A stretch of 50,130 nt of DNA from Cyanobacteriota bacterium (GCA_025356295.1 JANXUJ010000230.1:1-50130); one strand, 5' to 3'. Positions 34,328 to 44,740 are shown, counted from the first letter of the stretch. The notes: generated by a model not told the origin, from the letters alone. Translations and numbers: made by a program.

Positions 34328-34975
34328 ATGACTAACTACCTGAAGAAATATCAAAGACTTTTGATTAGAACGTTTCTCGGTCTCATTGCTTGTTTCTTCG
34401 CAATCAGTATTGCTGCGCCTTCCCAATCGATAAATCCGACAATTAACCCTGTAGATACGCAGTTGTTGTCAAATGAATCCAGATTGATTAATTATCAACA
34501 ACAAGCCGAATCAGTATTAATAGCCCAAGACTCCATGTCGAGCCAAAGTAGCTATTTGAAAAGATTTTCTGCTATTTTATCACCCGATGATGTTTATCCT
34601 AATGCAGCATCAGCTTTCTCGACAGGTGCGATTGGAGCCGTCTTAAATGGTAATCGACTCATTGTGCGCGGAGATTATCGTGGTTTGAGTAGTCCTCTGC
34701 GTGACTACGCAACCGATCCGCTTAGCCCACCCAACCCCAAAATTACATCTGGCATTCATATTCATCGCGGTTCAGCTAAAGAAAATGGTCTCTTCCAATA
34801 TGCTTTAGAGGTACAACCTGAGTCCAATGGTCTAAATGGCAGAGTCAAAGGTGAATTCACCTTGACTGACGAGCAACTGCAAGCTTTAAATAGCGGCGGA
34901 CTTTATGTTGATTTACATACCAAAAGTTTCCGTGCTGGCGAATTAAGAGGCATTCTCAAAGCTTACCAAGCCTAA
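34328..34975 (+). CDS. CHRD-domain secreted protein
   Basis: 215 residues from the ATG at 34328, preferred over 34238 because GGAAG lies 8 bases upstream and a signal peptide then starts correctly (LIRTFLGLIACFFAISIAA). The mature part holds a CHRD domain (LSPDDVYPNAASAFSTGAIG, ITSGIHIHRGSAKENG, then LYVDLHTKSFRAGELRGIL). CHRD domains occur in secreted chordin and in many bacterial extracellular proteins, where the function is unknown. Divergent from the glycosyltransferase gene. Confidence 0.9.
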   Translation: MTNYLKKYQRLLIRTFLGLIACFFAISIAAPSQSINPTINPVDTQLLSNESRLINYQQQAESVLIAQDSMSSQSSYLKRFSAILSPDDVYPNAASAFSTGAIGAVLNGNRLIVRGDYRGLSSPLRDYATDPLSPPNPKITSGIHIHRGSAKENGLFQYALEVQPESNGLNGRVKGEFTLTDEQLQALNSGGLYVDLHTKSFRAGELRGILKAYQA

Positions 34976-34987
34976 TCTAAATCCAAG

Positions 34988-35030
34988 ATAAGAGGAGAAG
35001 ATAGCGCTTTGCGCTATCTTCTCCTCTTAT
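34988..35030. terminator. 20-bp perfect palindromic terminator
   Basis: Arms 34988-35007 and 35011-35030 are perfectly complementary around TTT, with inner core GATAGCGC-TTT-GCGCTATC. Between the convergent CHRD and TolC-like genes. Confidence 0.88.
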
Positions 35031-35033
35031 TTG

Positions 35034-36569
35034 TTACAGACCGCTGACAGCGCGTTCCAGATTAGCGCGTTGTTGGTTGTAGCCGATGATTGCTTGCACG
35101 CGGTTGACATCAGCACGAGTGAGGTCTGACTCAGCGGTGATCACCTCAAGCTGAGTGCCAACACCAGCATCAAGACGCAGACGAGCGAGACGTAATGCTT
35201 CTCCAGCATTTTTGACCGCTAGATTTGCGGTTTCGATTTGTTGGAAGCGCGATCGCTGATTGATATAGGCTGATTCGACATCGTAGCGAGCTTGACGAGC
35301 GGCTTGCTCAAATCTGCTCTCGGCAGTGGCTTGGTCGGCTTTAAATTGATCTACCTGAGCCGCAGCTTTGCCGCCATCGTAGAAATTCCAATTTATGGCG
35401 GCTCCAAGTTGATAACCAGTACCAATACCACCACCAAAAGTAAGATCATTAGCAGCATTGATATTTCCAAATACACGAATTTGTGGTCCTAATCTTGCTA
35501 ATGATGTATTAGCGCGATCGCGAGCAACTTCACGCTCTAACTTGCGAATATCTAGTTCAGCACGATTACGCAAGGCTAGGATTATTGATTCTTCTAAAGG
35601 TAACTTCCATAGAGATACAGGCGCGATTTTATCGGCAGCTGTAAGCTCGACTGTCGGGGGAAAGTTGAGCTGGCGAGACAATTCACGTCTAGCGATTAAT
35701 TGAGTCGCTTCCGCATTGAGTAAATCTTGCTTAGTATTAGCCAATGACACATCGGATTGCAATATATCAAACTTGGTGCCAACGCCAGCGCGTTCTCTAG
35801 CTTGAGTATCTTTTAAACTTCTTTCTGAATTCTCTACAGCTTTGCGTTGAATACGGATGGTTTCATCGGCATTTTGGAGATTGTAATATGCAGTTACGAT
35901 ATTCAAACGCAGTGATTGTCTAGCTTGATTAAGGTTAGACTCGGCAATTCTCAAGTTATTGGTAGCAACACGGATCGTAGAATCATTGATACCTGAGTCG
36001 AAAATGTTGTAGTCAACCCCAACACTGGCTGAAATCGGATTGCTGATTGTGTTTCGTGCGGTGGGAGTTGAGGATGCATTATTGATATTATTTAGCCGAG
36101 ATTGAGCAGAGTCATTATAAGTATATTGAAGTGATCCTGTAACTGTTGGCGATCGCCCTGCTTCGGCTTCTGCTAATGCAGCCAGAGCGCGGTCTATGGC
36201 AATTCTGGCTTGAATCCAGTCAGAGTTTGTTTTTTCAACCAAATCTACAACTTCTTCGAGGGTAACGGCTCTGGTGCGCTCTAGCTTAACTTGACTAGGT
36301 GTAGTTGGCACGACCAGAGTTTGTTCAGGATCAAGCTTTCCCGCGTTAGAGGCGGCGGCACTGGGAATAATCCTCGCGGGTTCAGTAGATTGGGCAATAA
36401 GCTGTGGAGTAATTGTTATTTTGAGATCAGGTTCTAACACAACCTTCGTGACAGGGCGTAAGTTGCTTGTAAATTCTTGAGCGTTGGCTGTCCAAGCTGG
36501 AATCAGAAGCGATAAGCTCGCACCAAGCATCAACCAACTGGAAGAAATTCGCATAGTTCGGTCCGTCAC
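35034..36569 (-). CDS. TolC-family outer-membrane efflux protein
   Basis: A 511-residue outer-membrane factor with a signal peptide (ISSSWLMLGASLSLLIPAWT, cut near ANA-QE). Two homologous halves of long helices follow a ~90-residue N-terminal extension: ALAALAEAEAGRSPTVTGSL, ERAGVGTKFDILQSDVSLA, and in the second half RLRLDAGVGTQLEVITAESD. These are the standard OEP repeats that form the trimeric channel-tunnel. It is needed for type I secretion and multidrug efflux. No inner-membrane pump or adaptor gene lies beside it. Confidence 0.92.
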   Translation of the reverse strand: MTDRTMRISSSWLMLGASLSLLIPAWTANAQEFTSNLRPVTKVVLEPDLKITITPQLIAQSTEPARIIPSAAASNAGKLDPEQTLVVPTTPSQVKLERTRAVTLEEVVDLVEKTNSDWIQARIAIDRALAALAEAEAGRSPTVTGSLQYTYNDSAQSRLNNINNASSTPTARNTISNPISASVGVDYNIFDSGINDSTIRVATNNLRIAESNLNQARQSLRLNIVTAYYNLQNADETIRIQRKAVENSERSLKDTQARERAGVGTKFDILQSDVSLANTKQDLLNAEATQLIARRELSRQLNFPPTVELTAADKIAPVSLWKLPLEESIILALRNRAELDIRKLEREVARDRANTSLARLGPQIRVFGNINAANDLTFGGGIGTGYQLGAAINWNFYDGGKAAAQVDQFKADQATAESRFEQAARQARYDVESAYINQRSRFQQIETANLAVKNAGEALRLARLRLDAGVGTQLEVITAESDLTRADVNRVQAIIGYNQQRANLERAVSGL

Positions 36570-36824
36570 TCTTCACGTCTACAATATTCAGTTAACAAAC
36601 ATATCTTACTTGCAGCATCTTCTGATAGCTGGTAAGTCACAATCATCATCCAATCGGGTAGAAATGTGAAAATATGTTTATATATTCTGCAAATTTCAAT
36701 ATACAGCAACTAAGTAGCCTCAAAAATTAACATCAGCAGTTTGTGTTCCCTTTGCTGCCTAGCTTTCAAACAGCTATGATATAAATATAAGACTTAACAA
36801 AATCTATACAAAAGACATATCTTA

Positions 36825-38357
36825 ATGAATATTCTTGCATCGGTAACAGTATCTCAGGCTTGGTGCGGGGATGCTCTGGCGATCGCTGTTTTTACTAATC
36901 CTAAAACCGCTAGTGACGAGCAAACAGAAAGTCAAAAGCCCAAATATCTAGAGCTATCTGAACCACTAAAAAGCTTGGATGTTAAAGTTTTAGGCTGTAC
37001 TTTGAGCGATTTGATAATTGAATCAGAATTTGTGGGGGCGGTCGGCACATCGGTCAGTGGTCGAGTGGGAATCGACTATGCGATCCGTAAAGTGATTTTA
37101 ATTGGATTGGGTGATCCTGCTAAAGCCAATCCTGATGATTGGCGCAAAGCTGCTGCCGCCGCAACACGCTGGGCAAATAAAGAGAAAGTAAAAAAGTTAG
37201 CGATCGCTTTTCCTAGCTACAATCAAAATATTGATTTTACAACTCAAGCGATCGCTGAAGGTGTGTTGCTAGCAGCGCATCAAGACAAGCGCTTTAAATC
37301 TAAAGATAACCAGCCATTTTTGCTCGAACAAGTTGAGATTTTGGAAACCAATCCTGAACTTGCTAGTGGTGCGATCGCTAAAGCGCAGCAGATTATCGAT
37401 GGTGTAATTTTAGCGAGAGAGTTAGTATCGGCTCCTGCGAATATCGTTACGCCGATTACGCTTGCCGACACAGCGGTAGCGATCGCTGCCGAGTCAAATT
37501 ATTTCACTGCCAAAATTCTCGAAAAAGCAGAATGCGAAGCTCTCGGCATGGGCGCATTTCTAGCTGTGTCACTCGCCTCGGATATTCCCCCAAAGTTTAT
37601 TCATCTCACTTACAGCAATGGCACACCCAAGCGTAAATTAGCGATCATCGGTAAGGGATTGACCTTTGACTCTGGCGGCTTGAATATCAAAACAGGCGCA
37701 GGATGCAGCATTGAACTAATGAAAACTGATATGGGTGGATCAGCCGCAGCGCTTGGTGCAGCGAAAGCGATCGCCCATCTCCAACCCACAGACATCGAAG
37801 TACACTTCATTGTCGCGGCTTGCGAAAACATGATCAATGGTAAGGCGATGCGCCCAGGCGATATTCTCACTGCTTCTAATGGCAAAACGATCGAGGTGAA
37901 TAACACCGATGCTGAAGGTCGCCTAACCCTTGCCGATGCCCTAGTCTATGCTGACAAGCTGGGTGTCGATGCGATCGTTGACCTTGCCACACTCACAGGT
38001 GCATGTGTCGTGGCTCTCGGTGAAGATATTGCAGGAATGTGGTCAATCGATGAGAATCTAGCTGAAGCGATCGCTCTCGCCGCCAAGGATGCGGGTGAAA
38101 AAATCTGGCGAATGCCCCTAGAAGAGAAGTACTTCGAGCAGTTTAAGTCCATTGTTGCCGATTTTAAAAATACAGGGACAAGGGCGGGTGGTGCGATCGC
38201 GGCGGCGATGTTCTTAAAGCAGTTTGTCGAAACCACACCTGCATGGGCGCATCTCGATGTGGCAGGACCAGTCTGGACTGAGCGCGAGTCTGGCTATAAC
38301 AATGCTGGCGGTACTGGCTTCGCAGTGCGAACTTTAGTAAATCTAATCATTAATTAG
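36825..38357 (+). CDS. pepA: Leucyl aminopeptidase (M17)
   Basis: A 510-residue M17 aminopeptidase, cytosolic and hexameric in the family, with two metal ions. Metal and catalytic segments are [33 protein letters not shown], and the signature [17 protein letters not shown]. The N-terminal macro-like domain runs to about residue 180. The ATG at 36825 lacks a clear SD, but the frame matches family length. It follows a 255-base divergent promoter region shared with the TolC-like gene; a TATAAATA-like box lies at about 36780. Confidence 0.95.
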   Translation: MNILASVTVSQAWCGDALAIAVFTNPKTASDEQTESQKPKYLELSEPLKSLDVKVLGCTLSDLIIESEFVGAVGTSVSGRVGIDYAIRKVILIGLGDPAKANPDDWRKAAAAATRWANKEKVKKLAIAFPSYNQNIDFTTQAIAEGVLLAAHQDKRFKSKDNQPFLLEQVEILETNPELASGAIAKAQQIIDGVILARELVSAPANIVTPITLADTAVAIAAESNYFTAKILEKAECEALGMGAFLAVSLASDIPPKFIHLTYSNGTPKRKLAIIGKGLTFDSGGLNIKTGAGCSIELMKTDMGGSAAALGAAKAIAHLQPTDIEVHFIVAACENMINGKAMRPGDILTASNGKTIEVNNTDAEGRLTLADALVYADKLGVDAIVDLATLTGACVVALGEDIAGMWSIDENLAEAIALAAKDAGEKIWRMPLEEKYFEQFKSIVADFKNTGTRAGGAIAAAMFLKQFVETTPAWAHLDVAGPVWTERESGYNNAGGTGFAVRTLVNLIIN

Positions 38358-38393
38358 AGAAAAGCGGCGCTAAGCGCTGTTTTTCTCTAATTA
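38351..38393. terminator. pepA terminator hairpin
   Basis: Arms 38351-38370 and 38374-38393 pair over 20 positions including two G-U pairs, loop TAA. The stem overlaps the pepA stop codon, and A/T runs flank the GC core. Confidence 0.85.
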
Positions 38394-38400
38394 GCTCAAC

Positions 38401-38475
38401 ATAATTAAAAACCAAAACCAGAGAGTGGGTCTCTTGCCTAACGGACGATTCACTCTTTTAGATTTTAAGGTTATA
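38401..38475. repeat. Repeat element with AAAACCAGAG end and GTGGGTC...GATTCAC core
   Basis: The sequence runs from ATTAAAAACCAAAACCAGAG through AGTGGGTCTCTTGCC and GGACGATTCACT to TTTTAAGGTT. Its core resembles 30386-30422. Its reverse complement, ends included (AACCTTAAA... and ...GGTTTTTAATTATG), resembles 48100-48154. Imperfect inverted repeats lie inside. It lies just before the acyltransferase gene. Confidence 0.7.
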
Positions 38476-38491
38476 ACAAGAAAATAATTTA

Positions 38492-40306
38492 ATGTCTTTA
38501 TTTAAATATCGCCCTCATATTGATGGATTGCGGGCGATCGCTGTAATTTCTATTCTCATATTTCATTTTCACAAAAGCCTACTACCTGGAGGATTTATAG
38601 GCGTTGATGTGTTTTTTGTGATTTCAGGATATTTGATCACCTCAATTATCATTAGTGAATGTGAAGATAAACAGTTTAGTTTTTGGCGTTTTTATCAAAG
38701 ACGAATTTCACGAATATTTCCCGTCTTCTTTCTTGTCTCACTTGTTACATTAGCTACAGCGTCAGTTTTATATACATCGCAAGATTTTGCTTCTGTGGGA
38801 GCTGTGATCGTTGCCGCTGCTCTGTCTGTAGCCAATTTGAAGTTGATGCTACAAGGTAACTATTTTGAGTTGTCGCCCGATGCTCAGCCTTTGCTTCATA
38901 TGTGGTCACTATCCGTCGAAGAGCAGTTTTATCTTATATTTCCACTCATTGTTTATTGCACATATCGGATCGACACAACTCGCCGTCGACTGTCACTCAT
39001 TCTCATAGCGATCGCAATTCTTAGTCTTGCTGCTTATGTAGTACTAACCACAAAAAATCCAACATGGGCGTTTTATTTATTACCAACTAGAGCTTGGGAA
39101 CTTCTAGCTGGGTGTATCCTTGCCACTTATCAATATCAACCATCAAATCATTACTCAGAGAGTCACTTAGCAAATCAACGCTTAAATGGAATACTCTCAA
39201 ATATTGGAATTCTCACAATCATTGTTGCATTTTTTACTATTCATGAAGGTATTCCATTTCCTGGATTTGTGGCGGTAATACCAGTATTAGCAACGCTCTT
39301 GTTAATCGGTTGCCCTCAAAATCAGCAAAGCATATCTGAACGATGGCTGTCTCATCCATATCTTGTTTTTATCGGCAAGATGTCATATTCTCTATATCTA
39401 TGGCATTGGCCAATCTATTCCTTTGTCGATTACGCTCTCTATGGACAATTGTTCATTATTAGAGCAGTTTTAAAGATATTTCTAACGATTACTTTCTCTT
39501 TCGTATCATATTATTGGTTTGAGAAACCTATTCGTTCATATTTAAACCAACCAAAGAGAAAACTTTTTGGCTTCACCATTTTTGCAATCGCAGTAATCAC
39601 ATTTGTTGTGATCGGACTGTTCGTTAATACTAGCAACTATATCAATGCAAATCCCAATTCCGTAAAGGATGGTGGAATCACTTTTAACTCCACTTTATCT
39701 AAACCAGTAGTTGTCTTAATGGGAGATAGTAATGGAGCGATGTATGGTCTGTCTTTAAAACAAATTGCTAAAGAAATGCAGATTAAGGTACATCTAATTA
39801 GTGTTGCTGCGGGTGATCCTCTGCCTGATGGACAACTCTATAAAGATTCGTTAATATTTCTTAGCCACGCAAATCCTGAAATTACGATCTTCGTAGCAGC
39901 TTGGTCTGAGAAGATTGGAGTTAATCGAGATCGCTTTAAAACGGCCCTGTCTCAAATTCTTCAAAAATCAAAGTATGTTATTTTGATTACACAGCCTCCA
40001 ATTCTCCCCAAGTATGCTTCAAGGCAGGCAATACGCGAATTTGGTCAACGCCCTATTTTTGAAGATATTGAGTTTTCAAGTCTTCGTAAAGATACAAATA
40101 CGTTTTTGCGATCGCATCAAAATGATCGGGTTCATGTTTTAGATATTGAGTATTTATTTAAAAAATCAAATGGAGAGATTCGATTTACAGATTCCCAAGG
40201 TCGGCAGCTCTATCAAGATGCAGGTCATATCTCTAGTTATGGCAGCGAGATGGTCAAGCAATTAATGCTGAAAGAGATTTCACAAATTTTAGCAATGCCT
40301 ATGTAA
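38492..40306 (+). CDS. Acyltransferase-3 / SGNH-type membrane protein (OafA/YrhL family)
   Basis: A 604-residue protein. Residues about 1-375 form the ten-helix acyltransferase-3 domain. Its opening is [21 protein letters not shown] with the catalytic-type His in FHFHK, followed by [17 protein letters not shown] and the [17 protein letters not shown] motif. Residues about 395-600 form a periplasmic SGNH hydrolase-like domain with block [10 protein letters not shown] and a C-terminal D-x2-H (DAGHISSYG). Such proteins O-acetylate surface polysaccharides. The 3' end overlaps the convergent gene by 18 bases. Confidence 0.92.
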   Translation: MSLFKYRPHIDGLRAIAVISILIFHFHKSLLPGGFIGVDVFFVISGYLITSIIISECEDKQFSFWRFYQRRISRIFPVFFLVSLVTLATASVLYTSQDFASVGAVIVAAALSVANLKLMLQGNYFELSPDAQPLLHMWSLSVEEQFYLIFPLIVYCTYRIDTTRRRLSLILIAIAILSLAAYVVLTTKNPTWAFYLLPTRAWELLAGCILATYQYQPSNHYSESHLANQRLNGILSNIGILTIIVAFFTIHEGIPFPGFVAVIPVLATLLLIGCPQNQQSISERWLSHPYLVFIGKMSYSLYLWHWPIYSFVDYALYGQLFIIRAVLKIFLTITFSFVSYYWFEKPIRSYLNQPKRKLFGFTIFAIAVITFVVIGLFVNTSNYINANPNSVKDGGITFNSTLSKPVVVLMGDSNGAMYGLSLKQIAKEMQIKVHLISVAAGDPLPDGQLYKDSLIFLSHANPEITIFVAAWSEKIGVNRDRFKTALSQILQKSKYVILITQPPILPKYASRQAIREFGQRPIFEDIEFSSLRKDTNTFLRSHQNDRVHVLDIEYLFKKSNGEIRFTDSQGRQLYQDAGHISSYGSEMVKQLMLKEISQILAMPM

Positions 40307-40792
40307 CAGCGATAGCTGATAATAGTTTTCGGCATGGGCGATCGCCTCTTGTTGTTCTAATTCTGATAGTTCGCGCATCACCTTTGCGGGGACACCCGCC
40401 ACCACTACACCATCAGGCACATCTTTTGTCACCACCGCTCCTGCGCCGACAATACTACCCGCCCCAATTTTCACACCTTCTAAAATGATTGCGCCCATGC
40501 CGATTAGACTGCCGCGCCCGATCGCGATACCATGCACGATCGCTCGATGTCCGATCGTCACATATTCACCAATTACTAAGGGTTGAGCGGGATCACCATG
40601 CAAGATCGTGCCGTCCTGAATATTGGTGCAGTAGCCAATCTCAATGCGATTTACATCGGCTCTGATTACTGCGTGATACCAAATATTGACGCGATCGCTA
40701 ATATGGACATCGCCAATTACCACTGCATTACTGGCAATAAAAGTAGCACGAGTGCGATCGGGCGTTGGTAATACAGGGTAAGGAAGATGCAT
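40289..40792 (-). CDS. Gamma-carbonic-anhydrase-like hexapeptide-repeat protein
   Basis: A 167-residue left-handed beta-helix protein of the YrdA/CaiE/gamma-CA group. Hexapeptide turns are visible throughout ([71 protein letters not shown]). The metal-site histidines match [13 protein letters not shown]. It may be a carbonic anhydrase or an acyltransferase-like metal protein; CcmM fusions are much longer. The C-terminus overlaps the convergent acyltransferase gene. Confidence 0.85.
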   Translation of the reverse strand: MHLPYPVLPTPDRTRATFIASNAVVIGDVHISDRVNIWYHAVIRADVNRIEIGYCTNIQDGTILHGDPAQPLVIGEYVTIGHRAIVHGIAIGRGSLIGMGAIILEGVKIGAGSIVGAGAVVTKDVPDGVVVAGVPAKVMRELSELEQQEAIAHAENYYQLSLLHRHC

Positions 40793-40813
40793 ATTTAGTA
40801 ATTATTATTGGCG

Positions 40814-40851
40814 TTATTATTAAGAGAACGCTTAGCGCCCTCTTATAATAA
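40814..40851. repeat. Imperfect palindrome between divergent genes
   Basis: TTATTATTAAGAG...CGC (40814-40831) pairs with GCG...CTCTTATAATAA (40835-40851) with a bulge and a 2-base mismatch, loop TTA. The flanking genes diverge, so a terminator role is not expected. Confidence 0.7.
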
Positions 40852-40880
40852 CTACTAATTCTGACTCTCGTTAATAATCT

Positions 40881-42659
40881 ATGTCACAAGCTCCGACTGA
40901 AGATTTATTGCTCTCTGTGCGTAACTTGCAAGTTACCTTTCGTGGCGATGAGGGACTTGTCCATGCTGTCAAAAATATTTCTTTTGATCTCGCTCAAGGT
41001 CAGACACTTGGCATCGTTGGTGAGTCTGGCTCTGGCAAGTCAGCAACAGCTTTGGCGATTATGGGATTATTGGGAGAGTCGGGTCGAGTCACGCATGGGG
41101 AAGTACTATTTCGACCAAGTGGCGAAACACCAGTTGATCTAATCAAAGTATCGCCGAAAAGAATGCTGCAATATCGAGGCGATCGCATGGCGATGATATT
41201 TCAAGAGCCGATGACTTCGCTCAATCCCTTATTTACCTGTGGCTATCAGGTGATCGAAGCAATCAGGCAGCATCAAAAGGTTTCGGCAGCAGAAGCAGAA
41301 GTACGCACTATCCATTTGTTTAATGAAGTGCAGTTGCCTCATCCTGAGCAGTTAATAGCACGTTACCCCCATGAGCTTTCAGGTGGACAGTTGCAGCGAG
41401 TGATGATTGCGATGGCAATTTCTGGCAACCCGCAGTTAATTATTGCTGACGAGCCGACAACGGCGCTCGATGTGACTGTGCAGGCGGCGATTTTAGATTT
41501 GCTTAGAGAGATTCAGCGATCGCGCCAAATGTCGATGATATTTATCACCCATGATTTAGGGATATTAGCAGAGATAGCCGATCGCGCGATCGTGATGAAT
41601 CAAGGTGAAGTGGTGGAAGTTGATGATACGCGAAACATCTTCCAATCACCGCAGCATCCTTATACAAAAGGCTTAATCGCTTGTCGTCCACGACCAGATC
41701 GTCAGTTACGACTATTACCAACCGTCAGCGACTTTATGGAAGTCCAAAATGGGCAGATGATCGAGAGAGAACCTACTGACTCTCGCTATTTGGAAGTTGT
41801 GCCACCCGAAGAAATCGCAGCGCGGTTAGTGGAACTACAAAAGCAAGAGCCAATTCTATCTGTTGATAATCTCAGGATCGAATTCCCAATTCGTAGTATT
41901 TTAGGACTAAAAAAACGCTACATGGTGGCGGTCAATAATATTAGTTTTGATGTCTATCGAGGTGAAACTCTCGGACTGGTAGGCGAGTCTGGCTGTGGTA
42001 AAACAACTACAGGAAGAGCGATTTTAGGATTGACGAGTACGGTGATGGGTTCGGTCAAGTTTGAAGGACAAGAAATCTCACAGCTGAGAGGAGAAGCCTT
42101 ACAAAAACTGCGTTGCGACTTGCAAGTGATTTTCCAAGACCCTTATGGTTCGCTCAATCCCCGCATGACTGTGGGTAATGCGATCGCGGAACCACTGTTA
42201 ATTCATAGCTATCAAGAACGCTTTCAACGCTATCGTAGTGCTGCGGCAAGATGCGAGAGAGCTGCTTATTTGCTAGAACGTGTTGGTCTGACCAAGAGCG
42301 CGATGCGCCGATATCCCCATGAGTTTTCGGGTGGTCAGCGCCAGCGTATTTGTATTGCGCGGGCGCTGGCTCTCAATCCTAAATTAATCGTGGCAGATGA
42401 GCCAGTCTCTGCTCTTGATGTGTCAGTACAAGCTCAGGTTCTCAATCTATTAAAAGAACTTCAAACTGAATTTGGATTAACTTATATATTTATTTCTCAT
42501 GACCTCGGTGTCGTCAAGTTTATGAGCGATCGCATCATGGTGATGAACAACGGTGCAATCGTGGAATTAGGCGCTGCTGAGGATATTTATACCAATCCCC
42601 AAGAAACTTATACTCAAAAACTAATCAGTGCAATTCCTAAAGATATGGTTTTATCATGA
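40881..42659 (+). CDS. Fused dipeptide/oligopeptide ABC transporter ATPases (DppD-DppF type)
   Basis: A 592-residue protein with two complete ABC domains in tandem. Domain 1 has Walker A GESGSGKSA, signature LSGGQLQR, Walker B LIIADEPTTALDV and H-loop ITHDLGI. Domain 2 has Walker A GESGCGKTT, signature FSGGQRQR, Walker B LIVADEPVSALDV and ISHDLGV. The oligopeptide C-terminal motifs follow each (SPQHPYTKGLI, NPQETYTQKLI). Both catalytic sites look competent. It powers peptide or nickel uptake. The permease and binding protein genes are not adjacent, as is common in cyanobacteria. Confidence 0.93.
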   Translation: MSQAPTEDLLLSVRNLQVTFRGDEGLVHAVKNISFDLAQGQTLGIVGESGSGKSATALAIMGLLGESGRVTHGEVLFRPSGETPVDLIKVSPKRMLQYRGDRMAMIFQEPMTSLNPLFTCGYQVIEAIRQHQKVSAAEAEVRTIHLFNEVQLPHPEQLIARYPHELSGGQLQRVMIAMAISGNPQLIIADEPTTALDVTVQAAILDLLREIQRSRQMSMIFITHDLGILAEIADRAIVMNQGEVVEVDDTRNIFQSPQHPYTKGLIACRPRPDRQLRLLPTVSDFMEVQNGQMIEREPTDSRYLEVVPPEEIAARLVELQKQEPILSVDNLRIEFPIRSILGLKKRYMVAVNNISFDVYRGETLGLVGESGCGKTTTGRAILGLTSTVMGSVKFEGQEISQLRGEALQKLRCDLQVIFQDPYGSLNPRMTVGNAIAEPLLIHSYQERFQRYRSAAARCERAAYLLERVGLTKSAMRRYPHEFSGGQRQRICIARALALNPKLIVADEPVSALDVSVQAQVLNLLKELQTEFGLTYIFISHDLGVVKFMSDRIMVMNNGAIVELGAAEDIYTNPQETYTQKLISAIPKDMVLS

Positions 42660-42667
42660 TCTGACTC

Positions 42668-42724
42668 TCTTAAAGAAATGATGATGTTCCGCGCGAAGCG
42701 CGGAACATCATCATTTCTTTAAGA
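42668..42724. terminator. 27-bp perfect palindrome after the peptide ABC gene
   Basis: Arms 42668-42694 and 42698-42724 are exactly complementary around GAA, with inner core GTTCCGCGC-GAA-GCGCGGAAC. It is 8 bases after the ABC gene stop. It lacks a T-run immediately after the core, so it is a long hairpin rather than a textbook terminator. Confidence 0.9.
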
Positions 42725-42784
42725 ACACTAATAAAAGCAGTTTTTAAGCGAGAATTATAAAGCAGCCACTCTGGATAGATAACC

Positions 42785-43354
42785 ATGCTAACCCTAACAA
42801 GAAAATATTCTCTTATCGACTATTTTGATCGCGAAATTAGTTCAGAGACAAGAAACGAATATATTGATGGAGAAATTAACCCGATGACTGGCGGTACACC
42901 TAAGCACAACCGTATTATTGGGAATCTCTTTGCTACTTTGCATGGAATTTTGCCACAGCCTTACTGCATCTTTGTCACCGATCAACGCCTCTGGATTCCT
43001 GATCGCAAGATTGCTACTTATCCTGATGTGATGATCATGGCGGAACCTTTGGAATATCAAGAAGGACGCAAGGATACATTAGTCAATCCTATTTTGATTG
43101 CCGAAATCTTATCTCCTTCCACAGCCGCCTATGATCACGGCGACAAATTTGCGGCTTATCGGACTATTCCCACTTTCAAGGAATATCTGTTAGTTTCTCA
43201 AAATAAAATGTATGTAGAGCATTTTCATAAAGATGGCGATCGCTGGATATTTACAGCCTATGAAGGTGACATGACGATTTCTCTCACATCAATGGAGATA
43301 GCGATCGCCACTTCTAATCTATACAAGCGTGTTAGCTTTGAAACAGAATTATAA
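42785..43354 (+). CDS. Uma2-family (DUF820) PD-(D/E)XK protein
   Basis: A 189-residue restriction-endonuclease-fold protein of the Uma2 family, which is hugely expanded in cyanobacteria and of unknown function. The opening YSLIDYFDREISSETRNEYI is followed by the GEINPMTGGTPKHNRIIGNL segment. The catalytic-type motifs are YPDVMIM, LIAEILSPSTAAYDHGDKF and YRTIPTFKEYLLV. Active-site residues appear intact. It is a single gene flanked by two palindromes. Confidence 0.92.
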   Translation: MLTLTRKYSLIDYFDREISSETRNEYIDGEINPMTGGTPKHNRIIGNLFATLHGILPQPYCIFVTDQRLWIPDRKIATYPDVMIMAEPLEYQEGRKDTLVNPILIAEILSPSTAAYDHGDKFAAYRTIPTFKEYLLVSQNKMYVEHFHKDGDRWIFTAYEGDMTISLTSMEIAIATSNLYKRVSFETEL

Positions 43355-43359
43355 ATAAC

Positions 43360-43418
43360 CTTAAAACCTAGAGCTTTGGTCGCTAGCGAATCTGGCGACC
43401 AAAGCTCTGGGTTTTAAG
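43360..43418. terminator. 24-bp palindromic terminator between Uma2 and gshA
   Basis: CTTAAAACCTAGAGCTTTGG... (43360-43383) pairs with 43395-43418, with one G-U and an 11-base loop. The ends CTTAAAACCTAGAG match the element at 12896. Convergent gene pair; the gshA stop lies within the stem. Confidence 0.88.
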
Positions 43419-44559
43419 TCAACAATAGAGCTTCTGCTAGTTCCTTATCCATTTGCTCAGCACTAGCGATCGCATTAGTCATGATTTGACGAGGACTCAG
43501 TCCATTATGATAAGCAGCTAGCCAACGTTGCGCTTCATTGCCCTGATCAACTATTTTTTGCAATGGTGACAAGAAACACCACACACCCATATCTTTAGCA
43601 CGCGATCGCAGTTCTTCATACTGGCTAGAAATCCATTCTCTTGCCGTGATCTCTGCGCCTGTTTGCCAATGGATCAACACTGCATCAAGGCTGTTGACTG
43701 CGGCGGCGATTTCGTTTTGATCAGCGATCGCTTCGAGTTCGCTAGGTGTGAATTTGCTAGCATTAGGAGCCAGTGGATCAAGCGTTGAACCGATACCAGC
43801 TTCTAAAAATTGATTTAAGCGCATCTCTAAGAGCGCTGTCATCGCTAATAGCGCCACAGGATCGATCACAAGATCAGAAATTCGTAGCTCTAAACGGTTG
43901 AGATTGTAAGGACGATTATCACCGTTGGGACGCACTGATGACCAGAGATGTCGAACATTTTGCATGGTTCCTAATTGCAACTGTTGTTCTGTCCATTCGA
44001 CAAAATGGCGATGATTGCGGAACAATGGCACTAACTTTGGTGTTTTGGGAAACATCTTCCAACGCGAAGAATGAGAACCTGTGGCTTTACCATTAACAAA
44101 GGGAGATGCAGCGCTAAGGGCAAGATATAGTGGCGCTTCGAGACGAATCAGCCGACAGGCGGCGATCAATAACTCTAAATCGGGAATGCCCACATTGATA
44201 TGAATACTTGCGGTGACAACATCTGTGCCGTAGGTCTGCTCGATATATGTGTGGTAAGGGTTTAGCGGATCAGAGCGATAGAAGCGATCGGCTCCACCCA
44301 AAGCGAGCGTACTCCCCGGCATTAGTGTGTAGTCACCAAGCGATCGCAAATAGCTGCGTAATCTCTGACGTGGCTCCACCAGAGCCATTAGTAACGGTTC
44401 ATATTTATGAAAAGGTGGTGTAATGTATTCGACATTGCGAGTGTCGGGTTCGCGTACAAACCCGTTTAAATTGGCGACAATGCGATCGCTAAAACCAACC
44501 ACATCCCCCGTTGGTGTAGAGGTGTAGATTTCTACTTCAAAGCCTTTTGATAAAAGCAC
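43414..44559 (-). CDS. gshA: Glutamate-cysteine ligase, cyanobacterial type
   Basis: A 381-residue enzyme for the first, ATP-dependent step of glutathione synthesis. It is of the cyanobacterial GCS2-like class. The start is GTG at 44559, supported by the family opening LLSKGFEVEIYTSTPTGDVV. Other family marks are TRNVEYITPPFHKYEPLL, LMPGSTLALGG, ASIHINVGIPD, and RPYNLNRLELRISDLVIDP. The partner gshB is not in the window. A tandem pair of palindromic repeats lies upstream. Confidence 0.95.
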   Translation of the reverse strand: MLLSKGFEVEIYTSTPTGDVVGFSDRIVANLNGFVREPDTRNVEYITPPFHKYEPLLMALVEPRQRLRSYLRSLGDYTLMPGSTLALGGADRFYRSDPLNPYHTYIEQTYGTDVVTASIHINVGIPDLELLIAACRLIRLEAPLYLALSAASPFVNGKATGSHSSRWKMFPKTPKLVPLFRNHRHFVEWTEQQLQLGTMQNVRHLWSSVRPNGDNRPYNLNRLELRISDLVIDPVALLAMTALLEMRLNQFLEAGIGSTLDPLAPNASKFTPSELEAIADQNEIAAAVNSLDAVLIHWQTGAEITAREWISSQYEELRSRAKDMGVWCFLSPLQKIVDQGNEAQRWLAAYHNGLSPRQIMTNAIASAEQMDKELAEALLLT

Positions 44560-44602
44560 GGGAGGTTTCCTTTTGCTATAGTCACTCTTACTAGCCTACC
44601 TT

Positions 44603-44740
44603 GCAATGCGATCGCTAAAAAATGTAGAAGTTTATTTCCCCCACCTTTGGCGGGGAAATAAACTTATTAGCGCAATGCGATCGCTAGAAGGTGTAGAGAT
44701 TTATTTTCCCCGCCGAAGGCGGGGAAATAACTCCATTAGC
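44603..44740. repeat. Tandem 69-base direct repeat, each with a hairpin
   Basis: Unit 1 (44603-44671) and unit 2 (44672-44740) both run from GCAATGCGATCGCTA to ATTAGC and differ at about a dozen positions. Each unit contains a palindrome: TTTATTTCCCC...GGGGAAATAAA in unit 1, and TTATTTTCCCCGCC-GAA-GGCGGGGAAATAA in unit 2. The second unit reaches 5 bases into the DUF3095 gene. Its hairpin is similar in design to the one inserted in larC at 48777. Confidence 0.85.
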
